64,000 bases of DNA from contig NW_003215631.1 in NCBI RefSeq assembly GCF_000006405.1, forward strand, positions 7,999 through 71,998. The letters are read 5' to 3'. How positions within the stretch are numbered: the first letter of the stretch is position 1; every line of letters begins with the position of its first letter. The translations under genes were made by a program, and so were the position numbers. The notes under the pieces are model-generated. The model was not told where the DNA came from. It did no database searches and saw only the letters and a program-made list of their open reading frames with translations. Shown here one piece after another: positions 47,210-56,967 of the stretch. The DNA comes from Perkinsus marinus ATCC 50983. Taxonomy: Eukaryota > Perkinsozoa > Perkinsida > Perkinsidae.

Positions 47210-47952
47210 TCATCGCTGGGCAATGGTGTCACATAACCACCTGCATACCACCATTATAAGAATGCCTGCGATGCCAACAGCACCAGCGGCAATAGCTCCT
47301 CGAGCAACATGCGTCCGAGGGAGAGACTGTGGGGGTTCCTCGTCAACGTCAACGATGACAGCCCACACGAATAGGGCAACCCCATCCACGAGGTGACCTT
47401 CAGGCTGAGTGGCGAGGCTCAATATAGAAGTTGGTGAATACCCAACAAGTCCGCCCGTGCGTGCAACGAAGGACGTGACGAGCTGACTTACTGCCCAGTC
47501 GCTCTGATTTAGGTATACCCCACACATAACCTCGATGCTCTTCTGCAAAGCACCAAAGGCACGGCTCTTATAGAGGTCTGGCCAGAAGCGCTGCCGGAAA
47601 TCATCATCCGTGAATATCTATTGTACACACGTCTGTATGGTGCCTATTGGTGAAGTTACCTTCCACTGCCACTTCTGGAAGGATATCGCCGACCTTGACG
47701 GGGGATTGCTCGACAGAAAAGTTTCGTATCCCTTGACCCCTAGACACGAACTTGTCACAGATGTAGCAGTTGATAGCAAAGTTTACCGAGATCTTGCAGG
47801 TCTTGATAATAATCAGGCAGGATTAGGTCCTCACTGAGGGTAACAGACTGCCACGGAGTCGACCAAAGATATTGTACAGTCACCGTTTCACGAGCACGCA
47901 AGGTCAAGAAAGCAGCGGAGGCGACGATTGCGAGGCAAGCGGCGAACTTCAT
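47210..47952 (-). CDS. type I membrane protein, unrecognised
   Basis: The ATG at 47952 gives a signal-peptide-like MKFAACLAIVASAAFLTL. The lumenal part includes LWSTPWQSVTLSEDLILPDY and YQDLQDL. A GTAAAC intron (about 47731-47785) and a GTAACT intron (about 47619-47661) are phase-consistent. They join it to VKGYETFLSSNPPSRSAISF and IFTDDDFRQRFWPDLYKSRA. Near the C-terminus is a strong transmembrane run (GAIAAGAVGIAGILIMVVC) and a short cytosolic tail, with stop at 47210. The protein would be about 215 residues. No family is recognised. Cell-surface or endomembrane location is inferred from topology. Confidence 0.6.
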
Positions 47953-48217
47953 GGTGAATAGGTTCTAGCTAGCTTCACCACTCACAGATGCGAAACTGCT
48001 GGTTGAAAGAACACAAGGTTATGGAAGACTACATTGAAGCGAATAACTCCCAAAGCTATCGCATTATGGCAGCCCATTATCCCGTCCGTGAAGAAGTATT
48101 ATCTGGATTCACCACACCCTTCAGAGAGTCGAATATTCCAGCATCCACCCGGGGATGAATTCACCAAACAAAAGACGAGTGATGTATCCGACGTAGAGAA
48201 CTTGGTAGAGTACAAGT

Positions 48218-49073
48218 CTAAGCTGAAGTGCCGAGTCCTTTCTTGACTTGCTTCTGGGACTTGCGTTTCATCTTCTCCGCTCGCCAGCCACCTTCCAGCA
48301 CTCCCACTTCAGGTACTGAGCAATTCTCGGCAGTTCGAATCTTGCCTGACAGCGAAAAATATCAACAAAATAAAGCGAGAGAGGGAATAAAAAAAGATAC
48401 ATAAGAGTTCAGGACTGACCGGAAGAAGTTTTCCAAGGTGTTTTACACTCTCATTGGAAAAAGTTTCAGCATCATTTCCAAAGAAACCGAGACGAAACTC
48501 GTTGAATGTTAGTAACAGACCAAACTTTATCAGGACTAATCAGTGGGTTACCGAGATCATTGCGTTGTCACGACTCAGCACTAACTACCCCGCAGAGATC
48601 GACGAACTTTCTGACATACTACCTCTCTTCTTGACCTTGAGCTCTGAAGCTGCTAGCCTTTCTATTTCTTCCGTTTCCCGATTGATCTCAGCTACCGTCA
48701 TCTAAAGAAGCCGTCAAAAAATGAACTCCCAGATATCGAAAGTTTTACCGTTGGGTCAACTTCAAGACGGCGGGCTTCCCTCTCATCTACCAACGCATTT
48801 CGACCACCTGAAAGCGCACAGTGATGCTCACCAGACTAAGAAAGACCGATCATGTTCTCGACACAGGCCTAACGAGTCGGGAGCGGTTAAATCAACCAAC
48901 CCACGTATACAGCGAATGACAAACCCTCACATTCTAGCGGATGAGCACGCACGAGCATAGGAGCTGATAGCATGGAAGTACGAACCCTTACTCTTCTTTG
49001 CTTTGACCTTCTTGGGGACAAGACTCGAGAGGTCCTTCACAGTCTTGACTCGATGACGCTTCCGTTTAACCAT
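48218..49073 (-). CDS. small basic protein, nucleolar-like composition
   Basis: The ATG at 49073 gives MVKRKRHRVKTVKDLSSLVP and KKVKAKKSK, a dense basic N-terminus. Further exons read NALVDEREARRLEVDPT, MTVAEINRETEEIERLAASE with a GTAGTA donor after KVKKR, then TFNEFRLGFFGNDAETFSNE and SVKHLGKLLP. The last exon ends GGWRAEKMKRKSQKQVKKGL with stop at 48218. Lysine-rich ends around an acidic helical middle are typical of ribosome-biogenesis factors, but I do not recognise the family. The middle joins (48720-48960) are partly inferred. Confidence 0.5.
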
Positions 49074-49164
49074 TAGTGACCAGAAACTATTAAGAACGGT
49101 TCCCCCAGAATCATCAATCCTAAATCAGGCGCCATAGCGCAAGCTTCGAGTCCCGTGAGTGAAA

Positions 49165-49637
49165 CTATGCAACAAGGTCGAAATAGGACAAATGGTAACA
49201 GTAGGAAACACGTGGAGTTATGGAGAAGGGGTCGATGGTGACGACGGTGAAGCAATGCTCTGCGGCGAAGAGTTGAGAATCTGAGGGAGCATAACTAAAG
49301 AACTGGTCAGCCGTACGGTTGACTACCCCCGCCAAATGAGTATTGCTAACTTTCTCAGGTCGGGAAGAAGTCCTCTTGTTGCGAGTGCCTCTCTGTCGGC
49401 CTCCCCTAGTCTTCCGTACAGGCCTAAGCGAAAACCGAACATCATGCCACGCCATAACGCTGAAAGAGTACCGATGCAAAACCTCTGCTTGCTGATTGCG
49501 ACCTTCGTTAGTAGCTTTTTGTATGTCAGCTATGCTGGGCCAGGTCGTACCAAACCACCTACGAGCCGTCAAGTTCTACCACCGATTGAGGTGCCAGCCT
49601 ACATTTCCTTTATATCGCTATCCAGTGCTTTCGCCAT
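49165..49637 (-). CDS. small unrecognised basic protein
   Basis: The ATG at 49637 gives MAKALDSDIKEM, joined through a short intron (GTAGGC...CGTAG) to WFGTTWPSIADIQKATNEGR and NQQAEVLHR. A further intron joins to PVRKTRGGRQRGTRNKRTSS, a strongly basic stretch. The frame can run on to a stop at 49165 or end earlier by splicing. The plus strand is also open (49336-49659). No family is recognised. Confidence 0.4.
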
Positions 49638-49703
49638 ACTCGTGATTTCATCGGAATAAAGCCGGCCAAGGATAACTCCGAGGTTGCTACGACCTACAGA
49701 AAC

Positions 49704-50815
49704 CTAGAGCATGTATGTGAGCACAGCTGGCGTACATGCAGAACACCGTTCTTCGTTAGAATACAAATCGCACTGCAACTTCTTCGGCCGAGGTCCAGCA
49801 CCTGGAGCAAAGTATCGAAGAACCATTATCATCATGGGCGCAAGACCTGCCGCCTTCCTTGCAGTTCCATCACTCGCTGCCGCCGCTTGCTCCGCAGCGG
49901 CCTGTGCTCGCTCGCATTTAATTTGCTTGATATAATCAGGATGCCGCACGCCTCGACAGGCATGTTCCCGCAGTAAACCTACAGTGGGACAAGTCTCCAC
50001 CAATGACACGATATCACAATTACTTGAAATATCCTCGTCGATTCCCGGATAACTCTCGAGTAAATTAGGATCCACCATGAGTGTTGGCCGACTATGTAGC
50101 AGTTGAAGGAGCTGTTGCTTGTCCCGGAGATCGTAGTGAGGCCTATGAACAGTCTTCAGCATAGGGGGCTTCCTCAATGATACTGACCGAGCCGCCCGGA
50201 CTAGTAATTATTACCTGAACTTGTACCTTCTAGTGGTGGGATCGTAGTCGATCTTCGGGTTGTTTTGCAACATGCCTACCACGGCTGGCTGACCTATTAT
50301 CCTTTCCCTTGTCGTCCTGAAAAAGATAAGGCATTTCCTACGAGCCCGCAATCTTGAAAGCCCTCACCGTTCTATTTGGGAATCCGTGAATTCCTGGTTG
50401 GGATGCTGCTTGAGCATGTCCAATACGACCTTCACGATGGACTCCACCGGCCGCTGTCCCTTCGTCCCAAACTGGTACATCTTTAAAACTGAGCTGAGGG
50501 CTCCATAGCGCCGGAAAAGCAGTCAGGTAGAACCCATCGCAACAAGTAGGACTCGAAGGACTAACTTTGCATAGGTCCCTCCGCACCCGAGTTCAGAGGT
50601 TTATCCGCGCACGCCATTCCAATCGATTTTTCTGGAAGGAATGTGATCAAGTGGCGCTGCGAAGGAGATGTGTTGCGTTGCAAACCCCTGTTCTCCGCGG
50701 ATTCAGCGGCAATCACTATGGCTCCTCTCATACCGGGGCGGCCTCCCCGACACGTTCCAGTAGTCAACGGCAACGCAGTCCGGGACGATCGTGTCGTCCC
50801 GATGATCCCAGACAT
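49704..50815 (-). CDS. GTF2E2: TFIIE beta subunit
   Basis: TFIIE recruits and regulates TFIIH at RNA polymerase II promoters. The core winged-helix regions are clear. SSVLKMYQFGTKGQRPVESI and VKVVLDMLKQHPNQEFTDSQ are joined through a 51-nt intron to TRERIIGQPAVVGMLQNNPK and IDYDPTTRRYKFR. A second short intron then leads to PHYDLRDKQQLLQLLHSRPT and LMVDPNLLESYPGIDEDISS. This matches the family pattern NNPKI......YKF.P.Y.LRDK..LL.LL. The C-terminal part has a polyalanine-rich helix (QAAAEQAAAASDG) and ends at 49704. The N-terminus is unclear: the ATG at 50815 (MSGIIGTTRSSRTALPLTTG) is a candidate, with an unresolved intron before the core. Confidence 0.82.
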
Positions 50816-51169
50816 CCCTCACGGCAATATCTATATGCGGCAACAGCTTTCACGGTGAGTGTTTGTAGTACATCTCGAGGTTCTACGTAGAACTGATCAG
50901 ATCTGAACGATCTGGCGCTCCCACGCTGGAGAACAAGAAGCTCGAAGAGGTAGTAACACTAGCAGTCATTTGAAGTGTAGTGATGGGTCAAAGGTGAAGT
51001 GGAATAACCGTGTGGATGGTTCGGATGATCGGTGGCGAGGGAACGGCTTCCGAGGAGAAATTCAATACATACCGTAGCTGTCGATAAACGTCTCCTCCGC
51101 CGTCAGAGTGTCTTTTAGGTTCGCGGGACGAGGTCTAATCCGACCATTGAAGCGGGATGTTGATATGCA

Positions 51170-51850
51170 GATGTCTACTTTTGCCAAAGATAACATGCGT
51201 CATTTGAACGACACGCAAATGCCTTCCAAGAACGCCGTAGGTCGTCTACCGATGCACATTGTGTATCCGAACTCCGGAGTGAGTTAAGCGATCTTCGTAA
51301 GGCGACGAGCCTTTCCAAGAGCCATGGTAGGCTGCCACAGTTAGCAGCAGGCTTGCCTAGCATTAACCCGACTCTTGGTACTCGGATAGAAGCGCTACCA
51401 ACACGCCAGGGCCTCCGAGGTACTATTACCCTCAAGTAAATTTGGATATCCCGTCAGGTCTGGCTCTACTGAATGCATGGCGATGCAGCACCCCCTGGGC
51501 CTTATGCTCTTCAGGCATTTGTAATTATCAGTCAATTGGTACAAACCTACGCTACTTTTCAGACGCTGAGTCAAACGTTGAGCGACATATCTCTCGGAGC
51601 CTCTCTGAGCATGTCCTTGGATCGTGATTGCCTCATCTGTGTCCTTATTGTTGCGCTGGAGTATCCCCTAAGGATCCACAGAGTTCTCTTTATTATGCCT
51701 AAGGTCAAAGCTGGTGATGGGCCTGCTCGGTCCATGCAACAATCTTCAGTACCTTCAAATATGGGAGTAAGCTCTGTATCTGTTGATAGCGATCATCGGG
51801 CAATCATTTCAGGGTATGATCATTATCATCTCGAAGCGTGGTGGCGATGA
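51170..51850 (+). CDS. unrecognised plus-strand gene
   Basis: A frame open from about 51190 to 51434 reads ERHANAFQERRRSSTDAHCV, then SELRSELSDLRKATSLSKSH and a GTAAAT donor. Downstream segments read SGSTECMAMQHPLGLMLF and, in one frame, QLVQTYATFQTLSQTLSDIS. The end near 51690-51765 reads MPKVKAGDGPARSMQQSSVP with a GTAAGC donor. The minus strand is open over part of this span. No family is recognised, and the start is not fixed. Confidence 0.4.
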
Positions 51851-52315
51851 GGAACTTGCCCGGCTCCAACTCCCCGGGTTTTGCGTAGATCATATGATGT
51901 AGTACCTTTGATATTCGTGTGTGATTGGGAGGCTCCCTACTCTATTGCATGCTGATCTACGGATACCAGAGAGATGCGATTCAGGATGGCGTCGCCCGAG
52001 GCCAACGTGAGTATGATGTTAAAGCACATTAATTCGGTCCTCAAGCCAAATACCGTCACTGCACTGTGAGCTCTCACAGGCTCGCTCATCTCGTTCATGT
52101 TGTCGTCAGGTATCTCGAGGGAAAGCCCTGTAGCGGTATTACGGCAGAAGACTGCACAGATGGTATGGTTTTCGAGGTCGACTGTTGAATTTCAGTCTTG
52201 AGATATGTGGTATGCCCCTTGTGAGCATTGACAGCCGTTGGAGAGAGGCTGGAATGAGTTGAGCTCTCTGCCTGCGTGTGTGGTGTCGTACACGGCAGTT
52301 CATCATTTCGTCATC
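51851..52315. other. unassigned stretch
   Basis: I see no supported gene, RNA or repeat between the unrecognised gene ending near 51850 and the small membrane protein starting at 52316. Confidence 0.35.
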
Positions 52316-52877
52316 ATGGACTCGAGTACTACGGCGCGGTATGCGACAATAGCAGTGTTGCTGCTGGCAGCTTCATTCATTGCTGTTGCCTGGCTCAAGC
52401 TCAGACCATGGTACTTATGGTACAGCCTCCTTGACGCAGTGAAATCGTTAGGTGGATTAAGTCCGGTATCCGCCGGAAATTGCTGGATGAGATTAACGAG
52501 GATTACGAGTACCTTCGCATGGCCAGGAAGGTGAAATGCGACGCTTATCTGACGGTGATCGCGCTCCATCTAGGATATTATATATCACTATTACTGGGCT
52601 CTAAGCCGACATGAAGACGTAGAGGCCGATGGACACGAGTTGCATGTGCTGGAGATCGACAAGAAGTTGGAGCAATGCAGAGAACGTTACATAGCCACCG
52701 AGAGGGGTTTGTGTCCTACATGGACGTAGACACTGCTCTATCGTGATAGGTGATCTCCCATTGTCGCATGCGGCTCCACCTTCATCGGTCAACGTATATG
52801 GTAAAGAAACCTCAGGAGGTGAATCACCTGTTGGTGATGCTTCTATTCGCATGCGTCAGCCAAATTCGGCTTCGTGA
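52316..52877 (+). CDS. small single-pass membrane protein with coiled helix
   Basis: The ATG at 52316 gives MDSSTTARYATIAVLLLAAS and a transmembrane run to about residue 27. Three phase-consistent introns of 41, 45 and 43 nt give one frame. KLRPW joins to WIKSGIRRKLLDEINEDYEY, then LRMARK to DIIYHYYWALSRHEDVEADG. That continues HELHVLEIDKKLEQCRERYI and, after the last intron, GDLPLSHAAPPSSVNVYG to the stop at 52877. The product is about 160 residues: one membrane helix, a long charged helix, and a Ser/Pro-rich tail. No family is recognised. It lies 125 bases upstream of PSMA1 on the same strand. Confidence 0.6.
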
Positions 52878-53002
52878 CAATATTCATTCTCCATGTTTTG
52901 TTCTAGTCTTGTTGTATTCTTCTCAGCTCTGTCACTCATAGTGATGCGGTCAGCCCGCGTGTTTCATTCTCGTTTTAGTCACTTTTTCTGTTTTCCCTGG
53001 AG

Positions 53003-54074
53003 ATGTTTCGCAACCCTTATGATACTGACTGCATCACTTGGTCACCCCAAGGTCGTATATTCCAGATCGAGTACGCCATGGAGGCCGTCAAGCAGGGAAC
53101 TGCTGTAGTGGCCCTTAGAGGGGAGAAGCACGCGGTATGCTCGAGGCTTGACCTACTTTCCGGCGACAATATATTCTGTCAGATCCTATGTGCTTTCCGG
53201 AGAAGGCAGTCTGACCTCGCGTCCTATCAGCAGAAGATCTTCCGTATTGATGATCATATCGGTGTCGCAATCTCCGGCCTCACCGCTGATGCGCGTAAGT
53301 GTTACCAAGCATTGTCCTGTTATGGAGTAATCATTTGCAGGTGTGATCTGCTCCTTCATGCGTGACGAATGCTTGTCACACAAGTTCACTTACGATACAC
53401 CAATGAGTGTCGGGAGGTTGGTCAACAAGATTGGTGTTGGTGAGTATAGGACTGTGGCTGCTACAGTGTTATATCGTCATTCATATTCAGAATCACAGGA
53501 GAAGACGCAAGTGGCGAGCAAGCGCCCCTACGGTGTTGGGCTTCTCGTGGCTGGTTACGACGAGAACGGCCCCCACATCTACGAGACATGCCCCAGTGGA
53601 AATATTTTCGAGTAGCTTACCAGTATATCGGTTTGGATTTCATGTCTGGCGAGTATGGTCAGGTATTACGCGATGGCCATTGGTGGTCGCTCCCAGTCTG
53701 CCAGAACTTACCTTGAGAACAACTACGAGAGTTTCGATAACATTGAGGACCAGAAGGCGCTCCTTATGCATGGTCTTAAGGCTCTAGCCAAGACGCTGCA
53801 GGATGATGCTAAGTGAGTGTCTCCCCTCTTGGACTTCTGGTTTTTATAGGAATTTTCTATCGTGTCATTCCTAGATTGACTACAGAGAACTGTAGCATCG
53901 CTATTGTTGGTGAGGAGCAACCTTTCAAAGAGCTCAACAACGAGGAGTTGCAGAGTCTGATCAGTGATCTTGATCAGACCAAGGTGAGTCGCTCGATGGA
54001 CTTGTCGAAGGGATTCAATCCCGGTCTTTCAGGCTGAAGCCACTAGTGCGGCTCCTATGGACACATCCGAGTGA
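53003..54074 (+). CDS. PSMA1: 20S proteasome subunit alpha type-1
   Basis: Alpha-1 (alpha6 in some naming) is a structural ring subunit of the 20S proteasome. Seven exons give 254 residues, close to the usual 255-263. Introns are at 53135-53182, 53295-53340, 53440-53490, 53612-53662, 53813-53874 and 53984-54032, all 46-62 nt. The start [20 protein letters not shown] and [19 protein letters not shown] form the alpha-type signature. Joined exons give [76 protein letters not shown] and [16 protein letters not shown]. The end is a short acidic tail (MDTSE). It is convergent with PGM2. Confidence 0.96.
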
Positions 54075-54658
54075 TAAGTGACGACCAGTAAATACCGAAA
54101 CTTGTTGATTGTCACCACTGATTGTTGCTGGGCTATAAGTTTCAAAACCTCGGTATTTTACGTGTTGTGCTTGCGTCAGTCGAAAATTGTATAAGTAACC
54201 TCATATCTTATATGTCGCATGTTTCGTTTCACCTGACTTGTATGGAAAACTTCCTCTTTCAAGGATCGAACAACATGAAACACTGCTTGTTTCAAACCTG
54301 AGAGAGTCGTCAAAATACTGCTTATTCACAAATTCGTGCACGACAAACCTCCATTACCACTGTCAACCGCTGCTGTATTAATTCTCGCTGCCCAATTGAC
54401 TCAGGAACTCAAGATCATTAAGGTTAGCACTGGATACATAAATTAAGCCAGATATTGGTAGGATTGTCTTCACGACTGAGCAGTAATTAGATAATGATTG
54501 AGATAACACCCAGCCTAGCCGGGATTATCATGAACAATGATATGAATAACGGATCTAGATATTTAGTACAGGAAGTGGTATAGAAATGGAAACAAACCCA
54601 GACTCCCTGGGCATGAACATTCACTACACCAATAAATCCTGCTGATAAACAACCTTAC
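54075..54658. other. convergent intergenic region
   Basis: This lies between the stop codons of PSMA1 and PGM2. No gene, repeat or RNA was recognised. Any 3' UTRs would overlap this stretch. Confidence 0.5.
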
Positions 54659-56449
54659 TTATCGTCTCTCGAGACCGTTCTTCTCGGGTTGTAAGAAGTT
54701 GTTGATGACGTCATTAACCACAACATCCAAGTTAGCCTTAGCCTGCTCCTCAGACACCCTATCGGACATCTCGCAGTAGTACTTCAGCTTGGGCTCAGTG
54801 CCGGAACCCCGAAGAGTCACAACGGCATTGTTATCGAAGTACAACGTGATCATCTGCTGGTCAGGAGTAGTCGGAAGAATACTTTTCTTATCGGCCATCC
54901 TCGAGTCATAACCGAGAGTTACATCACGAATACCAGCAATAGTAGAAGAACCCAAAGTCTTAGCGTAATCTCCATTGTTACGGAAATTATCGAAGATCTG
55001 CTTCATAACCGCAGGCTCGTAACATAAGAAGTAGCCATTATTGTTAGCGAAGTAACCGACAGTCTGACGGAGTTCCTCAAGACGCTCGTAGAGGGTGATA
55101 CCCTTCTCACGACGCCAGTAGTTTGCCATTTCAGCCCACACAGAAGCAGCAGTGACACCATCCTTATCAGGGACAGCCATGGTCAAAGCGTAACCAATAG
55201 CCTCCTCGTAAGCAAGGCAGTGAACGAGTTCAGGATTCTCCTCGGTCATCTTGAGAGAAGTGTTAGCGAGCCACTTGAAACCGGTCAAGGTATCAGTATA
55301 ACGGCAACCGTAGTGCTTAGCAACAGCGGCGAGCATCTTAGAAGAAACAGTCGAGTTAAGAACCAAGCACTTCTCGGCTGGGACACCACGACGAAGGGCC
55401 ATCAAAATGGAGAAATCTCCGAAGATAGTTCCGAGCTCATCACCAGTGAACTGATGCCACTCACCATTCTTCTGTTTCTCACAAGCAGTGAAGCGATCAG
55501 AATCAGGATCGTTAGCAATAACATAATCGCAGTTGTTCTCCTTAGCGAAGGCAAGACACAGATTCAGAGCACCTTTCTCCTCGGGGTTGGGGAACGGCAC
55601 AGTGGGGAACTCGGGATCAGGATGAGCCTGGGGCTCGAAAACCTTAATGCACTCATCAGGGATGTTGAACCTCTTCAACAGTCCAGTAGTGAAGGGAAGA
55701 CCGACACCATGCATGGCAGTGTAAGCGAACTTCAAGGTGCACTTCTTGTTCTCTTCAGGGAATCGGCACAGCTCATGATACATCTGGTCGAGATAAGTCA
55801 AGAGAACATCATCATAGGGATCGATGATCTTAGACGTGTCCTTAAGATAACACTCTCCATCAACATCCAAGAGCTCGAGAGCCTCCTTCCATGGAACAAG
55901 ATTCTTAGCAATGGAATCAGAAATTTGACTATCCATGGGAGGTATGATCTGAGCACCATTAGCAGCATAGACCTTGTAGCCGTTATCCATCTTGGGGTTG
56001 TGAGAAGCAGTGACCTGAGCACCGGCACAGCAGTTGTACTTCTTAACCAAGTAAGGGTTGAAAGGAGTGCATGTAGTAGCCTTGTCATACAAGTAGACCT
56101 TAGCACCCTGGGAAAGGAACACAGCAGCCGCCACGTGAGCAAAACGTCTGGAGTTGTAACGACCATCAAAGCCGAAGACAACACCGCGCTTGGCAAGAGC
56201 TTCCTTGCCAAACTGCCCTTCAAGGTATCTGCAGAGGCCCTGAGAAGCCTGCATCACCGTGAGGCAGTTCATACGGTCGAAACCGGCACCCATACGAGAA
56301 CGGAGACCGGCAGTGCCGAAAACCAAACGCTTCTCGGGATTCAAGTGCTCGGCGATATCCTCCTCGCTAAAGGAAGACGCCTCATCACGGGTGGCCTTAT
56401 AGAAATCTAAGGATAGCCAGTACTGAAGAGCCTTGTTAGATGACGACAT
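54659..56449 (-). CDS. PGM2: phosphoglucomutase/phosphopentomutase, PGM2 type, intronless
   Basis: An alpha-D-phosphohexomutase that interconverts sugar 1- and 6-phosphates (or pentose 1- and 5-phosphates). It is 596 residues in a single exon; human PGM2 has 612. The start at 56449 (MSSSNKALQYWLSLDFYK) is the first ATG; the open frame upstream begins with TTG. Substrate and metal motifs are present: FGTAGLRSRMG, catalytic Ser149 in TASHNPKMDNGYKVY, metal loop DPDSDR at 314-319, sugar loop EEAIGY, and phosphate loop RGSGTEPKLKYY. KYNCCAGAQVTASHNP and the NGAQI stretch favour the PGM2 branch over PGM1. The lack of introns is striking beside PSMA1 and RPA1. Expected in the cytosol; links glycogen or nucleoside sugars to glycolysis. 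Confidence 0.96.
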   Translation of the reverse strand: MSSSNKALQYWLSLDFYKATRDEASSFSEEDIAEHLNPEKRLVFGTAGLRSRMGAGFDRMNCLTVMQASQGLCRYLEGQFGKEALAKRGVVFGFDGRYNSRRFAHVAAAVFLSQGAKVYLYDKATTCTPFNPYLVKKYNCCAGAQVTASHNPKMDNGYKVYAANGAQIIPPMDSQISDSIAKNLVPWKEALELLDVDGECYLKDTSKIIDPYDDVLLTYLDQMYHELCRFPEENKKCTLKFAYTAMHGVGLPFTTGLLKRFNIPDECIKVFEPQAHPDPEFPTVPFPNPEEKGALNLCLAFAKENNCDYVIANDPDSDRFTACEKQKNGEWHQFTGDELGTIFGDFSILMALRRGVPAEKCLVLNSTVSSKMLAAVAKHYGCRYTDTLTGFKWLANTSLKMTEENPELVHCLAYEEAIGYALTMAVPDKDGVTAASVWAEMANYWRREKGITLYERLEELRQTVGYFANNNGYFLCYEPAVMKQIFDNFRNNGDYAKTLGSSTIAGIRDVTLGYDSRMADKKSILPTTPDQQMITLYFDNNAVVTLRGSGTEPKLKYYCEMSDRVSEEQAKANLDVVVNDVINNFLQPEKNGLERR

Positions 56450-56967
56450 CGTTAATAGAAATAAATATGGGGTGAACAGTGAATATAAGTCGGATGGATT
56501 GAGCGCGCTAGAGCTTAGCTTAGCAGACAATTACACAATGCACTCGACAAGAACGCATGATCCGTCGTTGATTAGCTGTCGACGGTAGTTCGCCGTCATC
56601 CAACGAGGGCAAGCCTAGTTCTCATTGCGATACGAGTTCTTGGGTATGAACGACACGATACGAATGTTGACTAGCTAGAAGTTTTCTCTCCAGTTAATGC
56701 GAGACACAGTCATGAGTGTTAGTTGCACGTGGAAAATATTCTATCTGTAGTATCCCTGTTGTATGATGAGATTACAATGATGGACCATGAAGACCGCGAT
56801 GAGGTGTATAATTCACTCGGAAGACCCATATGTATTCGAAACAAGTGGATGCGGCAGACCGTGATTTTTCCTCAAGTACTTTCGAGTCAAAGAAATAGAA
56901 TCACAGTAATCATAGCGGCTCGATTATTCTCCAGGTGTATAATAGATATAAACAGTGCGTCGACAAA
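56450..56967. promoter_or_regulatory. divergent intergenic region between PGM2 and RPA1
   Basis: Both genes point away from this stretch, so it probably holds both promoters and the 5' end of RPA1. A frame at 56723-56971 (with MMDHEDRDEVYNSLGRPICI) may be a further RPA1 5' exon for its N-terminal OB domain, but the match is weak. No specific promoter element can be assigned by eye. Confidence 0.4.

Noticed and set aside
55220-56410. Plus-strand open frame of 396 codons opposite PGM2
   Set aside because: It is antisense to a complete PGM2 with all catalytic motifs. The openness follows from the codon bias of the real gene.
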